From positions 11,687,403-11,751,402 of the forward strand of contig OY855914.1 in the NCBI GenBank assembly GCA_963693305.1: a stretch of DNA of 64,000 nt. The letters are read 5' to 3'. The translations under genes and the position numbers were made by a program. Source of the DNA: Meandrina meandrites. Taxonomy: Eukaryota; Cnidaria; Anthozoa; Scleractinia; Meandrinidae. This document shows, piece by piece, positions 13,901 through 23,942 of this stretch. The notes under the pieces are model-generated. The model did not search any database. It saw nothing but the letters and a program-made list of their open reading frames with translations, and had not been told where the DNA came from. How positions within the stretch are numbered: the stretch's first letter is position 1; each line of letters starts with the position of its first letter.

Positions 13901-14226
13901 TATGGATAAGCATTACAAATTGGTACCTTTGTTTTGTGCAGCTCCATTTTAAAATGTTTGAAATAATAGTATTCCTTTTCCTCCCCACGAGTAAAGTGAA
14001 CGTATTTCTCGTCAGCGTCATATCCAAAAGAATCAAACTCCTTATTAGGACGAAGAAGAATTGATGTTGGAGTTTTAAGGGTGCTGCGTCCTTCTTCGTT
14101 TCCCCATTCTCTGTTCATATGGATTCCTCCTTCACCCTTTTTGTCATTAAAAGAAAAGGCAAAGCCGCTGTATGTTGTTCCAAAATCAATTGCGACAACT
14201 GCCACGTACTTTGATGTTGGAGCCAT
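4881..14226 (-). CDS. HSPA12: HSPA12-like Hsp70-family protein (four coding exons, intact)
   Basis: Four exons join in frame: 14226-13927, 12792-12568, 8558-8381 and 5947-4881, giving 589 codons. All introns have GT/AG ends; the phases are 0, 0 and 1. The protein starts MAPTSK and has the Hsp70 nucleotide-binding signatures. The phosphate-1 loop [10 protein letters not shown] lies near residues 12-21, [19 protein letters not shown] near 155-173, the phosphate-2 loop DIGGGTLDVT near 232-241 and the adenosine motif MVGGFAESP near 395-403. TGGPYGG near 258 is typical of the HSPA12 branch. The canonical C-terminal substrate-binding domain is absent, as is usual for HSPA12. Vertebrate HSPA12A/B are about 675-690 aa, so this is a little short but complete. 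An in-frame upstream extension to about 14307 is more likely 5' UTR, because a good acceptor (TTCACTAG) lies just before the ATG. The role is inferred from the family: ATP-binding chaperone-like protein in stress or innate responses. Confidence 0.93.
5974..6010. repeat. (ATC)n microsatellite at start of intron 3 of the HSPA12-like gene
   Basis: About ten ATC/TTATTATCATC units just upstream, on the minus strand, of exon 4. Confidence 0.85.
6435..7985 (+). mobile_element. 5'-truncated L1/Tx1-like LINE remnant in HSPA12 intron 3
   Basis: The plus strand gives a broken reading of the C-terminal region of an L1/Tx1-type non-LTR retrotransposon. Recognisable pieces are [14 protein letters not shown] near 6670-6715, [10 protein letters not shown] near 7075, [13 protein letters not shown] near 7135-7177 and a CFFCNN..EDLIHLF..C zinc-knuckle near 7220-7270. 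WKEFFELEF near 6480 and LWNN match the order seen in the related copy at 58.8-60.1 kb. Several stops and frameshifts, including one at the A-run near 6720, make it non-functional. A tail of AATAAATAAATAAATAAG at about 7960-7983 fits a LINE 3' end. It lies antisense to the HSPA12-like gene, within its intron. Confidence 0.75.
8381..8558 (-). CDS. HSPA12: HSPA12-like, coding exon 3
   Basis: 178 nt, 59 codons plus one base. It is too short to stand out as an ORF but is clearly conserved: it starts [12 protein letters not shown], holds [11 protein letters not shown] and ends YLMMDIG, with the next glycine codon split across the intron. The acceptor is TTTTTTTTCATAG and the donor GGAG|GTATTT. Confidence 0.9.
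9749..9850. mobile_element. Short fold-back (MITE-like) element
   Basis: The outer ends are inverted: CTGAGAGCTGTCC at the left, GGACAGTTTCTCTCAG at the right, with an internal repeat of GCTGTCCAATTTA. It lies in intron 2 of the HSPA12-like gene. Confidence 0.55.
10299..10320. repeat. (ATCG)n microsatellite
   Basis: Short perfect run of five GATC/ATCG units in intron 2 of the HSPA12-like gene. Confidence 0.8.
10879..10917. repeat. Poly-C tract of about 38 bases
   Basis: A very long C homopolymer in HSPA12 intron 2. A G-run of similar kind lies at about 10459-10478. Such tracts are prone to sequencing and assembly error, so the length is uncertain. Confidence 0.85.
11069..11193. mobile_element. 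Short fold-back (MITE-like) element
   Basis: GTCCAATCTGGAAATAATTA at the left end is inverted as CCAATTATTTCCAAATTGGAC at the right end, with a second internal pair of the same motif. It lies in HSPA12 intron 2. Confidence 0.55.
12568..12792 (-). CDS. HSPA12: HSPA12-like, coding exon 2
   Basis: 75 codons, phase 0 at both ends. The acceptor is TTAATGTAG|AAC and the donor GAG|GTAGGT. It begins [14 protein letters not shown] and ends FMREAAYE, the conserved segment before the AGIG motif of exon 3. Confidence 0.9.
13077..13181. mobile_element. Fold-back element in HSPA12 intron 1
   Basis: Inverted arms of about 36 bp. The left arm begins AGACGCGCCTGCAGAGAATC; the right arm ends GATTCCCTGCAGGCGCGTCT. 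A loop of about 30 bp separates them. It is a MITE-like hairpin with no coding content. Confidence 0.75.
13402..13447. repeat. (AACG)n microsatellite
   Basis: About ten AACG units with slight variation, followed by a short ATCA/ATCAATCA stretch. It lies in HSPA12 intron 1. Confidence 0.9.
13725..13864. repeat. (GGAC)n/(GGAT)n microsatellite
   Basis: Long tetranucleotide array: GGAC units then about 25 GGAT units. It produces spurious His-Pro-Ser-Ile ORFs in three frames. It lies about 60 bp inside intron 1 from exon 1 of the HSPA12-like gene. Confidence 0.95.
13927..14226 (-). CDS. HSPA12: HSPA12-like, coding exon 1
   Basis: Exactly 100 codons from ATG (MAPTSK) to HKTK. The donor is AAAG|GTACCA. 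It contains the DFGTTYSG phosphate-1 loop. A pyrimidine-rich acceptor ending TTCACTAG lies about 14 nt upstream of the ATG and suggests a separate non-coding 5' exon further upstream. Confidence 0.9.
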
Positions 14227-16200
14227 AACAGACGTGGTCACTAGTGAACCCAACAGTTGATAAAAATTAAGGAATATAACAGCTGATCTTTGAATAATGT
14301 ACAACAACCAGAAACGATATCAGTGAAACTCCAAGCATTATATTGAAATGGTTAAAAACGACAAAAAAATCTGTGATTGTGTGAGACTAACCCATTCACA
14401 CCGAAGGTTAAACACGTTTAAAGGCTGTTTTTGGCACAATGAAATCGCAAGTTTCCGCTTACTGGAACCCTATACAAAATCTAGTCTATTAGTCTTCTGT
14501 TGCTGATTTTCATTTTGTTTAACCTGGTTTAACTTAACATGTTTTGTTGGTGTGAATTGGGCTATTAAAAATGTCCTCTCTCTGCATGGAATTAGTAAAC
14601 ACTGGATTGGCTTCTTACAGCATTACACACTATAATAATGAAAGTTTGCTTTATATGTAGTTGTTAAATTAACTTAAATTAGATTTTTTTTTTTAGTTAT
14701 AAAATGTAATATTTAATCAAGCGAATTTCTTAAACGACATGTAGATAATAAAGTCACAAAATATTGTACAACCTGCTGAATTTTCGCGCGCTCGTTCCTC
14801 GAAAGCTATGGTTAATGAAAATAGACTATAAAAATCGCGTAATGTGATGCAAATTCGTTTTTAACTCGAGTTTCCTTGTGAACCATTATTTTGATTTAAC
14901 CATTGACTTCTTTTTTGTGTGTTTTTAAAAAAAGAGAACATTTGTCCGCCATGCTTGTTTAATTGCCTCCTTTGTGTGAAAAATATAGCTGACAGGAAAT
15001 TAATTACATCATCAGTTAATTAACAACACTAAGCATAACTTTCTTTGCTGTAGTTGTAAAAAATCTGTTAGCCGCTGCTGTATTCGCAGGTTAAATTCTG
15101 TGCGATTAATTACTCAAGCTGCCATGCATGTGCGTATGTAAAATAACTATTCTTTTCGTCTTGTAATCAAGATATGCGAAAACCTCGAAGGCGAAGCAAC
15201 GGAATTTGATGCACTGGTCATTTTGAGATTTTAGGTCAAAAAAATAATGAAACGAAGTACTTTAGACGATGGCGGTAAATGTTCACAACTTAAGATGCAG
15301 CAAGAGAAAATGCAGAAAATGAGGGATTTTCCACGCAGAAAATGAGGGATTTTCTCTTGGATGTAAATTATAACTGAATATAGTTAAAAAGCCCAGGGTC
15401 AGCTAGGTTTTTAATTGTTTTAATCGGGGCTTATTAACGTTGTTTGCCTGTATTGCATGTGCATTGTATGACGCTAGTTCAGGTTAAGTTTCAAACGGAC
15501 ATATGCTGGTCAGCTTTCTGCTAACTAATTTAATAATAATAGTACACGGCCCCACAAGCATTGTGCTTTAAAATTTTATCGTGTTTAAATTAAAAATGCG
15601 TTGACGATAATATGATGATGCATTTATTTGCGAAAAGCTTAATTACTAGATATTTCTACATGTGGTGTAACACTATTCGACAATTATTTTAACTGCTTCA
15701 ATATCATGATCATGATGATGATCATCATCATCATCGTTATGTTATTGAGGCAGTTAAAACATAATTGTGGAATAATGTTACACCACATGTGTAGAAATAC
15801 TAGCAAGCTATTCGCAAATGAATGCAGGATACACTACAAGAAAAAAATCCTTAAATCAGATGATAAATAATGAAAATAAAGAGCCTCGAATCGCATAAAA
15901 ATCCTTTTTACGAACTACACCGCAAAAGTACACAAACGGTTGTTAAGGTACACATTTCTTAAGCCAGTGGCATTATCGAACACAGAACCTTAATTTCCTT
16001 TAATTACTACACAACACCAAAAGCTCAAGGAAGACTGTGACATTTGTTAAAAGAAATTCTATCAAAAGATAAGCATTTGACGCTGTTGTCTACTAGATTT
16101 CCTTTTCATCTGCTTTATTATGCATACATCAAGTTCCTTGTTAGAGGAAGTCAACAACCAAAACCTTAGAGTTGCTTTTGATCTTTCGACGTTCGATTTT
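14227..16200. other. Upstream region of HSPA12-like gene, no coding exon seen
   Basis: AT-rich DNA that should hold the promoter and any non-coding 5' exon of the HSPA12-like gene. It contains a direct repeat around 15305-15356 (GCAGAAAATGAGGGATTTTC twice) and the fold-back element at 15618-15828. I could not pick a promoter from sequence alone. Confidence 0.5.
15618..15828. mobile_element. Large fold-back (MITE-like) element
   Basis: Two inverted arms of about 85 bp surround a (GAT)n/(ATC)n centre at about 15703-15735. The left arm includes TTTCTACATGTGGTGTAACA and the right arm its inverse TGTTACACCACATGTGTAGA. The outer parts ATTTGCGAAAAGCTTAATTA and CAAGCTATTCGCAAAT also pair. Confidence 0.8.
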
Positions 16201-16203
16201 ATA

Positions 16204-16206
16204 ATA

Positions 16207-16270
<64 letters not shown>
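16204..16270. repeat. (AAT)n microsatellite, 3' side of retrotransposon
   Basis: About 21 AAT/ATA units, interrupted near the start by AGT. Confidence 0.95.
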
Positions 16271-16280
<10 letters not shown>

Positions 16281-16589
16281 AAATTTTAATAGTAATAAAT
16301 ACTTTATTGAAAACTTTTCATGCAAAACTTGAATCCTAGGTGTATGTGGCTTAAAATAAAATATACAAATTTTGTTTTTCCCTAAGTTTGTTCCATGAGA
16401 TAATTTCAGTAAAAATTTCAATAGCCTTCCTACATAATAACACTCTGAAAGCTTTTACATGCTCTATTCATACAAACTTGAATCTTAGGTGTATCTGTCA
16501 AAAAAATATATATACAAATTCTGTTTTTCCTGACATTCTTCCCATGAGATAATGTCATAAAATAAATAAAAGAAATAAACTATTAAAAC

Positions 16590-19500
16590 CTATTTGAACA
16601 GTGTTTGCACGATGGCTCCCTCCTGGGTTTCAACGTCAATATCAATGTTCTTAAAGTCACAAAAGGCTTTCCTTCTAGCTCTTGAACCTCTTAGACAGAT
16701 TAGTGCGGATCTTAGTAAAGCGAAGGATGTCCTTGCTCTTATCCAGGAGATTGTTTTAGCATAATGTTCTCCTTTCTTGATGGAGATCAGCTGCGCCAGT
16801 CTGGAATGGTATTGCAAGCACTCGTTTCCCATGCCGCCTGTTGACGTGAAAATAAGGGGTGTAAAAGTTCCTTGTTCGATATCCAAAACCCTCCTCGCGT
16901 AAAGGCGCTTCTTCTCGTTCTCATGATTGCGGTATATCTGTTGGAGCTCTAGGTCCCTATACGAATCGGCATTAGGGTGACAAACCCTCACGTCAAAGAA
17001 TGCTGATCGTTGGTTCTCCCAGAACCCGCGCGCATGAATATCCAATCTCGCATCTGGAGCTCGATTAGAACCTCTTCCCAGCTGTTCACCCGAGATATCT
17101 TGCAGGACAGGCTCAATCTCAACATCGGTACAAACCATATTCAGGAGTTCGGCTTCTAAGTCCCTCAGCTCATTGTGACGTTGGGTAACGAACCCACCTC
17201 TCTTGCATATCATTGCGTGGTCCACTGTAAAAGCATCACCGCATACACAGGTGGAGGGGATATCATCAACCGGCCAATCGTAGCGCAGTTTGATTGCATC
17301 GCGGAACTCTCTCTTATTTAGATTGAAACCCATTTCACGAAGGGGGAGTACCGTCAGCCAAACAGATGACCCTTTTTCCGCAGCAAGGTCAAGTGCCCGT
17401 TGGACTTTCTGTGGGGCTACTCCTCTGATATGCTCTGCCCTGTCTTGGAGCACCGTTGCTCTCTCACTCCTCATTGCCTGTTGTAGTGGCTTGACCAAAG
17501 AATCATCCGGCATCTGATGGGATTGAGCCACGATCTGTTGGACCAGCGGGATGGTAACTTTGACGGAGGAGGATTGCTCAAGATTTGCGTCAAGACACGG
17601 GTTTGTCATGCCAAGCCCCCCTAGACGGACTGGCAGTGCTAGAATGTCCCTGTCCAGCCGAGTGCACCTATGCTCTGTAATTGCAGGGATGAGCACCTTA
17701 GATATGGCATTCTCCAAGGGCTCCAATAATTCTTGAATATCAGGCAAAGTTCTCAAAAAATAGGTCCATCGATGCTTGAGGCCAAAGGTGTAAGCAGCAT
17801 AACACGCTTGAGGCTGAGAAAGAGCAAACTCTGCCAGCTTGGTAATCTCGCTGACCCAGTTGGTCACCTTCTCGCTAACGTATTCCTCTAGATATTCCCG
17901 TGAACCTATCACCGCACCCAGATGTTTTTGTCCCTCTACCGTCACATTGACAGCCGTGTCCTTGAACACTTCTTTCACGCTTGCCTCTTTATCTGGCTTT
18001 GAGATAATCCAACATTTCTTGGGGTTGGGAAAATAGCCAAAGGCTGGGCCAAGGCTGTTGAGGACATCCCACCATTTCTTGATTTCCAGTACCGAGCCAG
18101 CTCCACAGGCATCGTCAGCAAACCAGCACTGTTTAGTACTGGACGCCGCCTGCAGGCTTGTGATCAGCGGCTGCACGCTTAAGGCGTAAAGGGCCATAGC
18201 AAGTGGGTCACCCTGTGTTGTTCCTTCAGCTGACGTGATCTCTTTGCCGCCGGTAATAAACAAGCGTGCCGACTTCCTGTAAGTATTGATGGCGTATGCT
18301 GCAATTATAGGGCAGAGAACCCGGATATTATGCAGTGAAGTTGCTCTGTTAAGTGCATTGAATGCGTTAGAAGCATCGATGAGCAGTACCGCGTCAGTGT
18401 CATCTGCTTCAAATATGGCATGCATAGCATGTATAGCAGCCTCGCTGCCGGACTTTTGACCTGCGCATAGCTGGAGTGAACCACTCGCCTCAACCACGTC
18501 TCCCTTAGAAACGTTCATTACACACTTTCCAATAATCCTTCGTATCACCTCGCCGACCCCTATAGGCCTCACTGCACCTTCACCTTTGTCCAGGGGAATC
18601 AATCGGCTTGCCACCAGTGGCTCTATGGTTGCAGGGTCGATAAAAGTTGTACATAGAGTCCTTGTCATTGTGGCTATCGCCTCGCATAGTTTTGTAGACG
18701 ACTGTTTAAAGGATTTGCAAGCCATCATTCTTCTAAAACCATTAGCGTCAACCCCGCATGGTCCCCCTGATCCCTTTGTTCTTAACGCAGCCTCCCTTAT
18801 CATCTCACCATTTATCTCTGAGTACACCGATTCAGGGATATCATCGTTAATCGGCCCGAAGAGAAGTGAGCCCAACGTTGTTGGTTGTGGGTTTGGATGT
18901 TTCTCTTTCAACTGGGCCATGACGTCATCCGTTAACTCCAGCACGCCCCCTGTTGATGTTTCGCTAAGGAAACGCAGCGCTGAATTGATTTGTCCTTCGA
19001 GCACAAGCTTAGCAAATATCTTGGATTTTTCCGGTTGATCAAATGTCTTAAGTTTTCCAATACGCCCCTGGAGCATTCTACCTTCGCGTAGCAACTTGCT
19101 GATTTCCCCTTCCTTCCAGAGCGCAAGGCGCTTAGATAAGAAATCCTGATGGTCTTTTGTCTTAGATTTCGGGCTTGGCTTTTGAAGTGCAACAGCCAAA
19201 AGGACAAAGGCTGCTTTCAAGGATATGTGCTGTTGATCAGAGTTGCTATTCCAGTCATTAATGTGCGATGTAACCTGATCAATAAATTCCTTTCCGGTTT
19301 TACCATATGGCACCAGAAAAACATTCTTTCTCCATGTAACAATCTCATTGTAAGCATCTGTTATGGTGGAGGTTGGTATGACAATGAGACTGCCATCACT
19401 CCGCGTGCCCCAAGTGATCATTGATGGCTTATCAACAACATTGTGCTCTGGCAGACACCCCAGTACACTCCCATTGTCTAGATCATTCTGCTCTATCTGC

Positions 19501-19979
19501 TTCATTAACTCTGCGCCTCCTGGGATTTCCGTAGTGGTACTGGTCATATTCAAATCGCTCGCCATTTCTTGTGAATTAGCATATCGTGATTCATCACTTC
19601 CAGCATCTTGAAAATCCAAAGTAAATAAATCTGCGCTGTCTGAATGATCAATATTAGAAGCAGACTGAGTTCCGATGCCAAACATAGATTCATCAATTCC
19701 TGACATCGCCCTCGAGTCCCCCGAGGTGTTGTCCACTGACCTTTCTTGAATTTTTTCAAGTCGTGATGCTTGGTCCCGCAAATTTTGAGGTTTTAGTCCA
19801 AGGTCTCCATATCCTTTAGCGTCCCATAGGTTTTTCATAATCTCTATGTATCCCTTTTTCCTTCCATTCCCATTAACTGGGGCTCCGCTGGATGTTATTA
19901 GCTCCTGTGCCTTTCTTTTGCATTCAAGCAGGTCCACGTTCATTTGGTCCGTCCACTTCACCTTCGGTTTTCTGGACAT
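16590..19979 (-). CDS. Retrotransposon protein: Myb-like, reverse transcriptase, zinc knuckle, restriction-like endonuclease
   Basis: 1129 codons, uninterrupted. Residues 8-77 form a Myb/SANT-like segment ([19 protein letters not shown]...[18 protein letters not shown]). The reverse transcriptase spans about 400-695: [13 protein letters not shown] at 407-419, [19 protein letters not shown] at 459-477, [12 protein letters not shown] at 533-544, [14 protein letters not shown] at 587-600 and the catalytic FADD at 620-623. FADD replaces the usual YADD. A CxCx7Hx3C knuckle lies at 911-925 (CVCG...DHAMIC). A PD...FFDVRV pair at 975-998 fits the PD-(D/E)xK restriction-like endonuclease of R2/R4/CRE-type elements. 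No apurinic endonuclease or RNase H was seen. The intact frame suggests recent activity. The clade is uncertain: an R2/R4-like superfamily member is the best guess. Confidence 0.85.
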   Translation of the reverse strand: MSRKPKVKWTDQMNVDLLECKRKAQELITSSGAPVNGNGRKKGYIEIMKNLWDAKGYGDLGLKPQNLRDQASRLEKIQERSVDNTSGDSRAMSGIDESMFGIGTQSASNIDHSDSADLFTLDFQDAGSDESRYANSQEMASDLNMTSTTTEIPGGAELMKQIEQNDLDNGSVLGCLPEHNVVDKPSMITWGTRSDGSLIVIPTSTITDAYNEIVTWRKNVFLVPYGKTGKEFIDQVTSHINDWNSNSDQQHISLKAAFVLLAVALQKPSPKSKTKDHQDFLSKRLALWKEGEISKLLREGRMLQGRIGKLKTFDQPEKSKIFAKLVLEGQINSALRFLSETSTGGVLELTDDVMAQLKEKHPNPQPTTLGSLLFGPINDDIPESVYSEINGEMIREAALRTKGSGGPCGVDANGFRRMMACKSFKQSSTKLCEAIATMTRTLCTTFIDPATIEPLVASRLIPLDKGEGAVRPIGVGEVIRRIIGKCVMNVSKGDVVEASGSLQLCAGQKSGSEAAIHAMHAIFEADDTDAVLLIDASNAFNALNRATSLHNIRVLCPIIAAYAINTYRKSARLFITGGKEITSAEGTTQGDPLAMALYALSVQPLITSLQAASSTKQCWFADDACGAGSVLEIKKWWDVLNSLGPAFGYFPNPKKCWIISKPDKEASVKEVFKDTAVNVTVEGQKHLGAVIGSREYLEEYVSEKVTNWVSEITKLAEFALSQPQACYAAYTFGLKHRWTYFLRTLPDIQELLEPLENAISKVLIPAITEHRCTRLDRDILALPVRLGGLGMTNPCLDANLEQSSSVKVTIPLVQQIVAQSHQMPDDSLVKPLQQAMRSERATVLQDRAEHIRGVAPQKVQRALDLAAEKGSSVWLTVLPLREMGFNLNKREFRDAIKLRYDWPVDDIPSTCVCGDAFTVDHAMICKRGGFVTQRHNELRDLEAELLNMVCTDVEIEPVLQDISGEQLGRGSNRAPDARLDIHARGFWENQRSAFFDVRVCHPNADSYRDLELQQIYRNHENEKKRLYARRVLDIEQGTFTPLIFTSTGGMGNECLQYHSRLAQLISIKKGEHYAKTISWIRARTSFALLRSALICLRGSRARRKAFCDFKNIDIDVETQEGAIVQTLFK

Positions 19980-20161
19980 CTTGTGATGGCTGTATGCTTC
20001 GCGGTATTTTCGTCTAGGCTCAAGTCTTATGCTGTGTATTCTGGACCAAAGCCCCCAATAAAATCTAATAAGTTCTCCGGTAGGTACATATTGAGGGTTA
20101 AACGTTTAAAAAGGATAAAAGGAATAAAACGATGTTAAGAAGTAGCGGAGCAAGCCGTGAC

Positions 20162-20162
20162 C

Positions 20163-20213
<51 letters not shown>
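20162..20213. repeat. (AAT)n microsatellite, 5' side of retrotransposon
   Basis: About 17 AAT units in the same orientation as the tract at 16204-16270. Confidence 0.95.
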
Positions 20214-22309
20214 TATAAAAACAATATATAATTATAATAAAAACCTTCCCAAAATCCTTTGCAGCTGAAAAATCGTCAATGCCAAATAACCTGGTCAGTT
20301 TGACGCCAGCAGGAGTACAACGTCGTATAGAAATAACTCTTAACAATAACCACTTCTTGTATAAGACGTAGGGCGATGACGTCATTAGTCACGTGACATT
20401 GCTCTGAAGTTCGTTTTTGCTCACTGTGACGAAGATATTTTGTTACTGGAAAAGCAGTCATTGCAGTTTGAAGCACATTGGTGTGAGGCATTTCAGACTG
20501 CCCGGGTACCGAACAAAATATAAATATTAAGGGCGCTATGTACAATTTTCAAAAAGTGGGAGTCTGGGTACAAGTGCGTATCTCGTGTTGCATTAAATGT
20601 GAGGAAACAACAAATTACATGCTGGTAGATATTTATATGTTAAGTACATTTTTATCACTTTTATTGTTATGACGTCATCGGTCACGTGACCAGAACCGAC
20701 CGCATTTTTAAATTCGCGTGAAAACTTTACTAGGATCTCTCTCTTAGGATTTTTTTAAGCGAAGTTGTAGATTTTTAAATAGTGTTTTTAAAAATGGCCA
20801 TTATTACTTTTTCCTAAAAACGTACGGTAGTAAAAAATACAATTGAAAAGTTTGTTGGCTTCCTACTCAAAGACCATTTGCGGTAGGAATAAAAGAAAAT
20901 TTTGCCAAAGGCAGGAGTGCATGCTCTTTATGATGGCGTTGTCAGTTTCTTCTCATTTCAATTGCCTTTTGCGAGGATGGATTTAATTTCTTTCAGACGA
21001 AAGGAGTGGGCCTGGGGAGAAGGTAAGTAGCTGCCCCTCCCCTCCCCCCTGCTGAGGGTCTCCCCAGCGGATTCCTCGTGGTCCGTATTGCGGGCTCACT
21101 ACAAGAGCATTTTCAAAATGGCGACGAAAGGAATCTAATGGAGTGATTTTGAGATATAGAGGACAGTTCCAAACGTAGGGTATACCTCCTTTATTTGTAT
21201 TCCCGATAAAGAAGAATTTGCAATGAGTACAAACGTGCGAAAACGTGGGTAACAGAAACTTACAGGGACCTGAGGTAAGCGTTTCTCATTGTACAATGAT
21301 TTTTTTTTAGACTGGTTAAAAGCCTGTGTCTTCGACGTTTATCATGCTTATCAACTTAGCTTATTGGAATTAAAGCCGTGCTCGGCGTAAAAAAATAGAT
21401 AGTGAGAACGAGGCGATAATATTAAATGGCAGTCATTCCGTTGAGGCATGTAACTGTTATTTATGTTTGTCATCTGAATTTTAAGCTACGGTACTTCAAA
21501 TTAATAAGAATCGTATCCTTTCACTATTTATACGCGAGGAAATGTTCCTCAAAATATTGACCGAGTGGCCATTTCAATCCGCAAAGAAAAATTACGTCAG
21601 AGAAATTTGAAATTACTCTAATACCTTTGATGTGATACCTTTGAAATTGGAAGAAACATTTCAGCTCAGTGTGATCTCTTTTTCTAAGTTAGACTAGAGA
21701 CTACTTACAGTCAAGGTAGCTAATCTAGACTTCAATTAAACAGTGCTTATGGCCCTATTCTCCCAGAGGAGAGCTAGGAACTAAGTCACTCACGTTTTGG
21801 AATGCCTCTTTGCGCATGTTTAATAAATGAGATCATTTCTTAACTTAAAAATTCTTCTTCCCATGATGTTTTATTGTATTGGTAAACATAGATTTACGTT
21901 TCTTTTGCATTTTGTGGTCTACAGGTAATTTTTGGAACTAATAGAATGCCTAATGTTTTGACAGGATTTACAGAATTCAGAGCTGAGAACATTCTGGATT
22001 ACTGTTGAGTTAAACTATGGATTATAACAAGTTCAGGTAGTTGTCGATCTCTTAGTTTTGCACATAGTTATGTGACAGTCAATTCTAGCAATTCCCATCC
22101 TTCTCTCTACACACATTCATGCTCTTTGACCAGACATTTGTCTACTTTATGAAAAATCTGTTTGACATTTTTTAAGGCCTGTATTTGCAGTTGTTGAATG
22201 ACCTTCAGTAGCATTTTGAAGTAGCAAATATGAAAATTCATGAGGCCTTAAACTTAAGCAAGCCAGAAAACCCTAATCCCAATACAAAGCTAACTGCAAG
22301 CAACATGAT

Positions 22310-22545
22310 GTACCGTTTGGCTAACCAGAGTACTATGTACATGTAGGCTAACCGGAATTTTATGTAGGCGAACTGGAATGGCTTGCAATATGTCTCGCAT
22401 GTTTCATGACACATAAGTGCCATACAAGCCAGAAATAATTAGTATAACCTCAAGCCACCTCAGCTAACTATACTCAGGCTAACTGGAGTACTGCTTAGGC
22501 TAACCAGGGAGCTTTTTAGGCTAACCAATGTGCTATTTATATATA
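22310..22545. repeat. Degenerate minisatellite with TAGGCTAACC core
   Basis: About six dispersed copies of (T)AGGCTAAC(C/T)(G/A)G followed by A/T-rich spacers of 15-30 bp. Confidence 0.6.
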
Positions 22546-23536
22546 GTGGAATGGCTCTCATGACTTGTTGGCTCGCACTTTGTCAAGACCCAAGTTTTTT
22601 TTTTTTTTAACTCATATGGGAATTAGCCAAGTAGTAACTGTAAATTTGATTTAATTAAACTCTAGCTTAGTTTTGGTTGGCAACTTGCTCTACAAGAAAA
22701 CCAAACATAGATTTCTGTGATGTAATGTTTTGAAATGAACAGATTACAAAAATTCAGCTTTAGGGTCCAAAACATTTTTAAACATTATTAAAATAATCTG
22801 ACATTTTTCTGCAATGATTAATGAAAGGAGGGGTGCAAAGAAAATTGATTTCTACCTTGCCTGACCCAGGTAGACTGGGCAAGGTGAAACCATTATAAGC
22901 TTACCCAAAGTCCCATGTTTCTTTCGAAACAAGTACAACAAAAAATAAAAATCCATAAATGTCATTTGGCTATCTAGCAAGTGGAAAAAATTATTGGATC
23001 CACTAGCCCAACATAAAAGCAGCCAGTTGTTTTCACACACACAAAAGGCCATTTAATTTTAATATACAGTCTGCATGCTGGAAAATTGCAATTTCATCAA
23101 AATAAATAGTTTTTGTTTGTTCTGTTCTATTTACAGGTGACTTGAAGACTTTACAAGGACATTCCTGTTAGTCAAAATGAACTCAAAAATACACATTCTG
23201 TCAATGTAATAAAATTTACACATAATTGACTCCCACATGTTGCCAGTTTAAACCTGAATATACTTTAGTGACATTTATAGCTATTTATATAATATGAATA
23301 TCCCAGAACCCAATATGGCTACACATAAATACTGACACTTAATATTACATGTACATTTTAAAACCATTCTGGGGTTCATGACAAAAAAAAAATTGTTTCA
23401 ATAAAAACATGTAAAAATAATGAAATAACAGAGAATTTACATCATTAATTATTATCGCAGACCATAAATTTTACTCCATGTTAAGTTAATGTGTCAAGTT
23501 TTTTTGCAGCAAAGGCTTGGTTCCACAGGGTGTGTT

Positions 23537-23716
23537 TCCAAAAAATATCCATACCTCCCCCAAGGATGGTTCTTTGGTTTGGACCCTCCCACCCCTAGGA
23601 TTTCCAGCTTAGCTTCATACTTCTTTTAAAAAAATTGTGTTATTGAGACCCCCATCCCCCTCGGAATTTCCAATGACTATCCTTGGGGTGGGTATGGATA
23701 TTTTCTGGAACCGCAC
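23537..23716. mobile_element. Fold-back (MITE-like) element
   Basis: Left arm CCAAAAAATATCCATACCTC..CCAAGGAT pairs with right arm ATCCTTGGGGTGGGTATGGA..TATTTTCTGG. The centre is T-rich and C-rich. Confidence 0.65.
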
Positions 23717-23827
23717 AATGTAGGCATAAGCCGCAGATTGATCTGATTGATACACACTAAACTATTTTCAAATTTACCTGTTTTCTATGGGATATATAAT
23801 TATATATTGTTTTTACCGGTTTCACTT

Positions 23828-23829
<2 letters not shown>

Positions 23830-23885
<56 letters not shown>

Positions 23886-23940
23886 CGGTATTTATATAGC
23901 GCATTTCCATATGCTCAATGCGCTTTACAACACTTAGTTA
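23830..23940. repeat. (AAT)n tract joined to a dispersed GCGC-box repeat
   Basis: About 18 AAT units run into GACGGTATTTATATAGCGCA..CAATGCGCTTTACAAC. This pair of inverted GCGC boxes after an (AAT)n tract looks like a common dispersed repeat, probably a SINE or LINE tail. It directly precedes duplication copy A. Confidence 0.5.
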
Positions 23941-23942
23941 AA

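Larger units (their letters stand above)
16204..20213 (-). mobile_element. Full-length non-LTR retrotransposon inserted in an (ATT)n tract
   Basis: One complete ORF (16590-19979) is framed by a 5' leader of about 180 bp and a 3' UTR of about 310 bp. Both sides of the element abut (AAT)n microsatellites in the same orientation (16204-16270 and 20162-20213). This is what insertion into a single (ATT)n target would leave. The 3' UTR contains two diverged direct repeats of about 95 bp, starting near 16320 and 16465 and sharing ACTTGAATC.TAGGTGTAT. Known precedent: Dong (R4 clade) elements insert into TAA repeats. Confidence 0.8.
20214..23825. other. Intergenic region with no recognised gene
   Basis: AT-rich DNA with no ORF of interest. 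It includes a motif-rich stretch at 22310-22545 (repeated TAGGCTAACC.G) and a fold-back element at 23537-23716. A short GC-richer patch with AAAATGGCGACG near 21115 could be a promoter or 5' UTR, but I found no exon to join to it. Confidence 0.5.

Noticed and set aside
14227..14307. N-terminal extension of the HSPA12-like protein
   Set aside because: It is in frame, but a strong acceptor lies just before MAPTSK and the extension does not resemble an HSPA12 N terminus, so it is more likely UTR and intron.
17290..19611. Several plus-strand ORFs of 60-150 codons
   Set aside because: Antisense shadows of the retrotransposon ORF.
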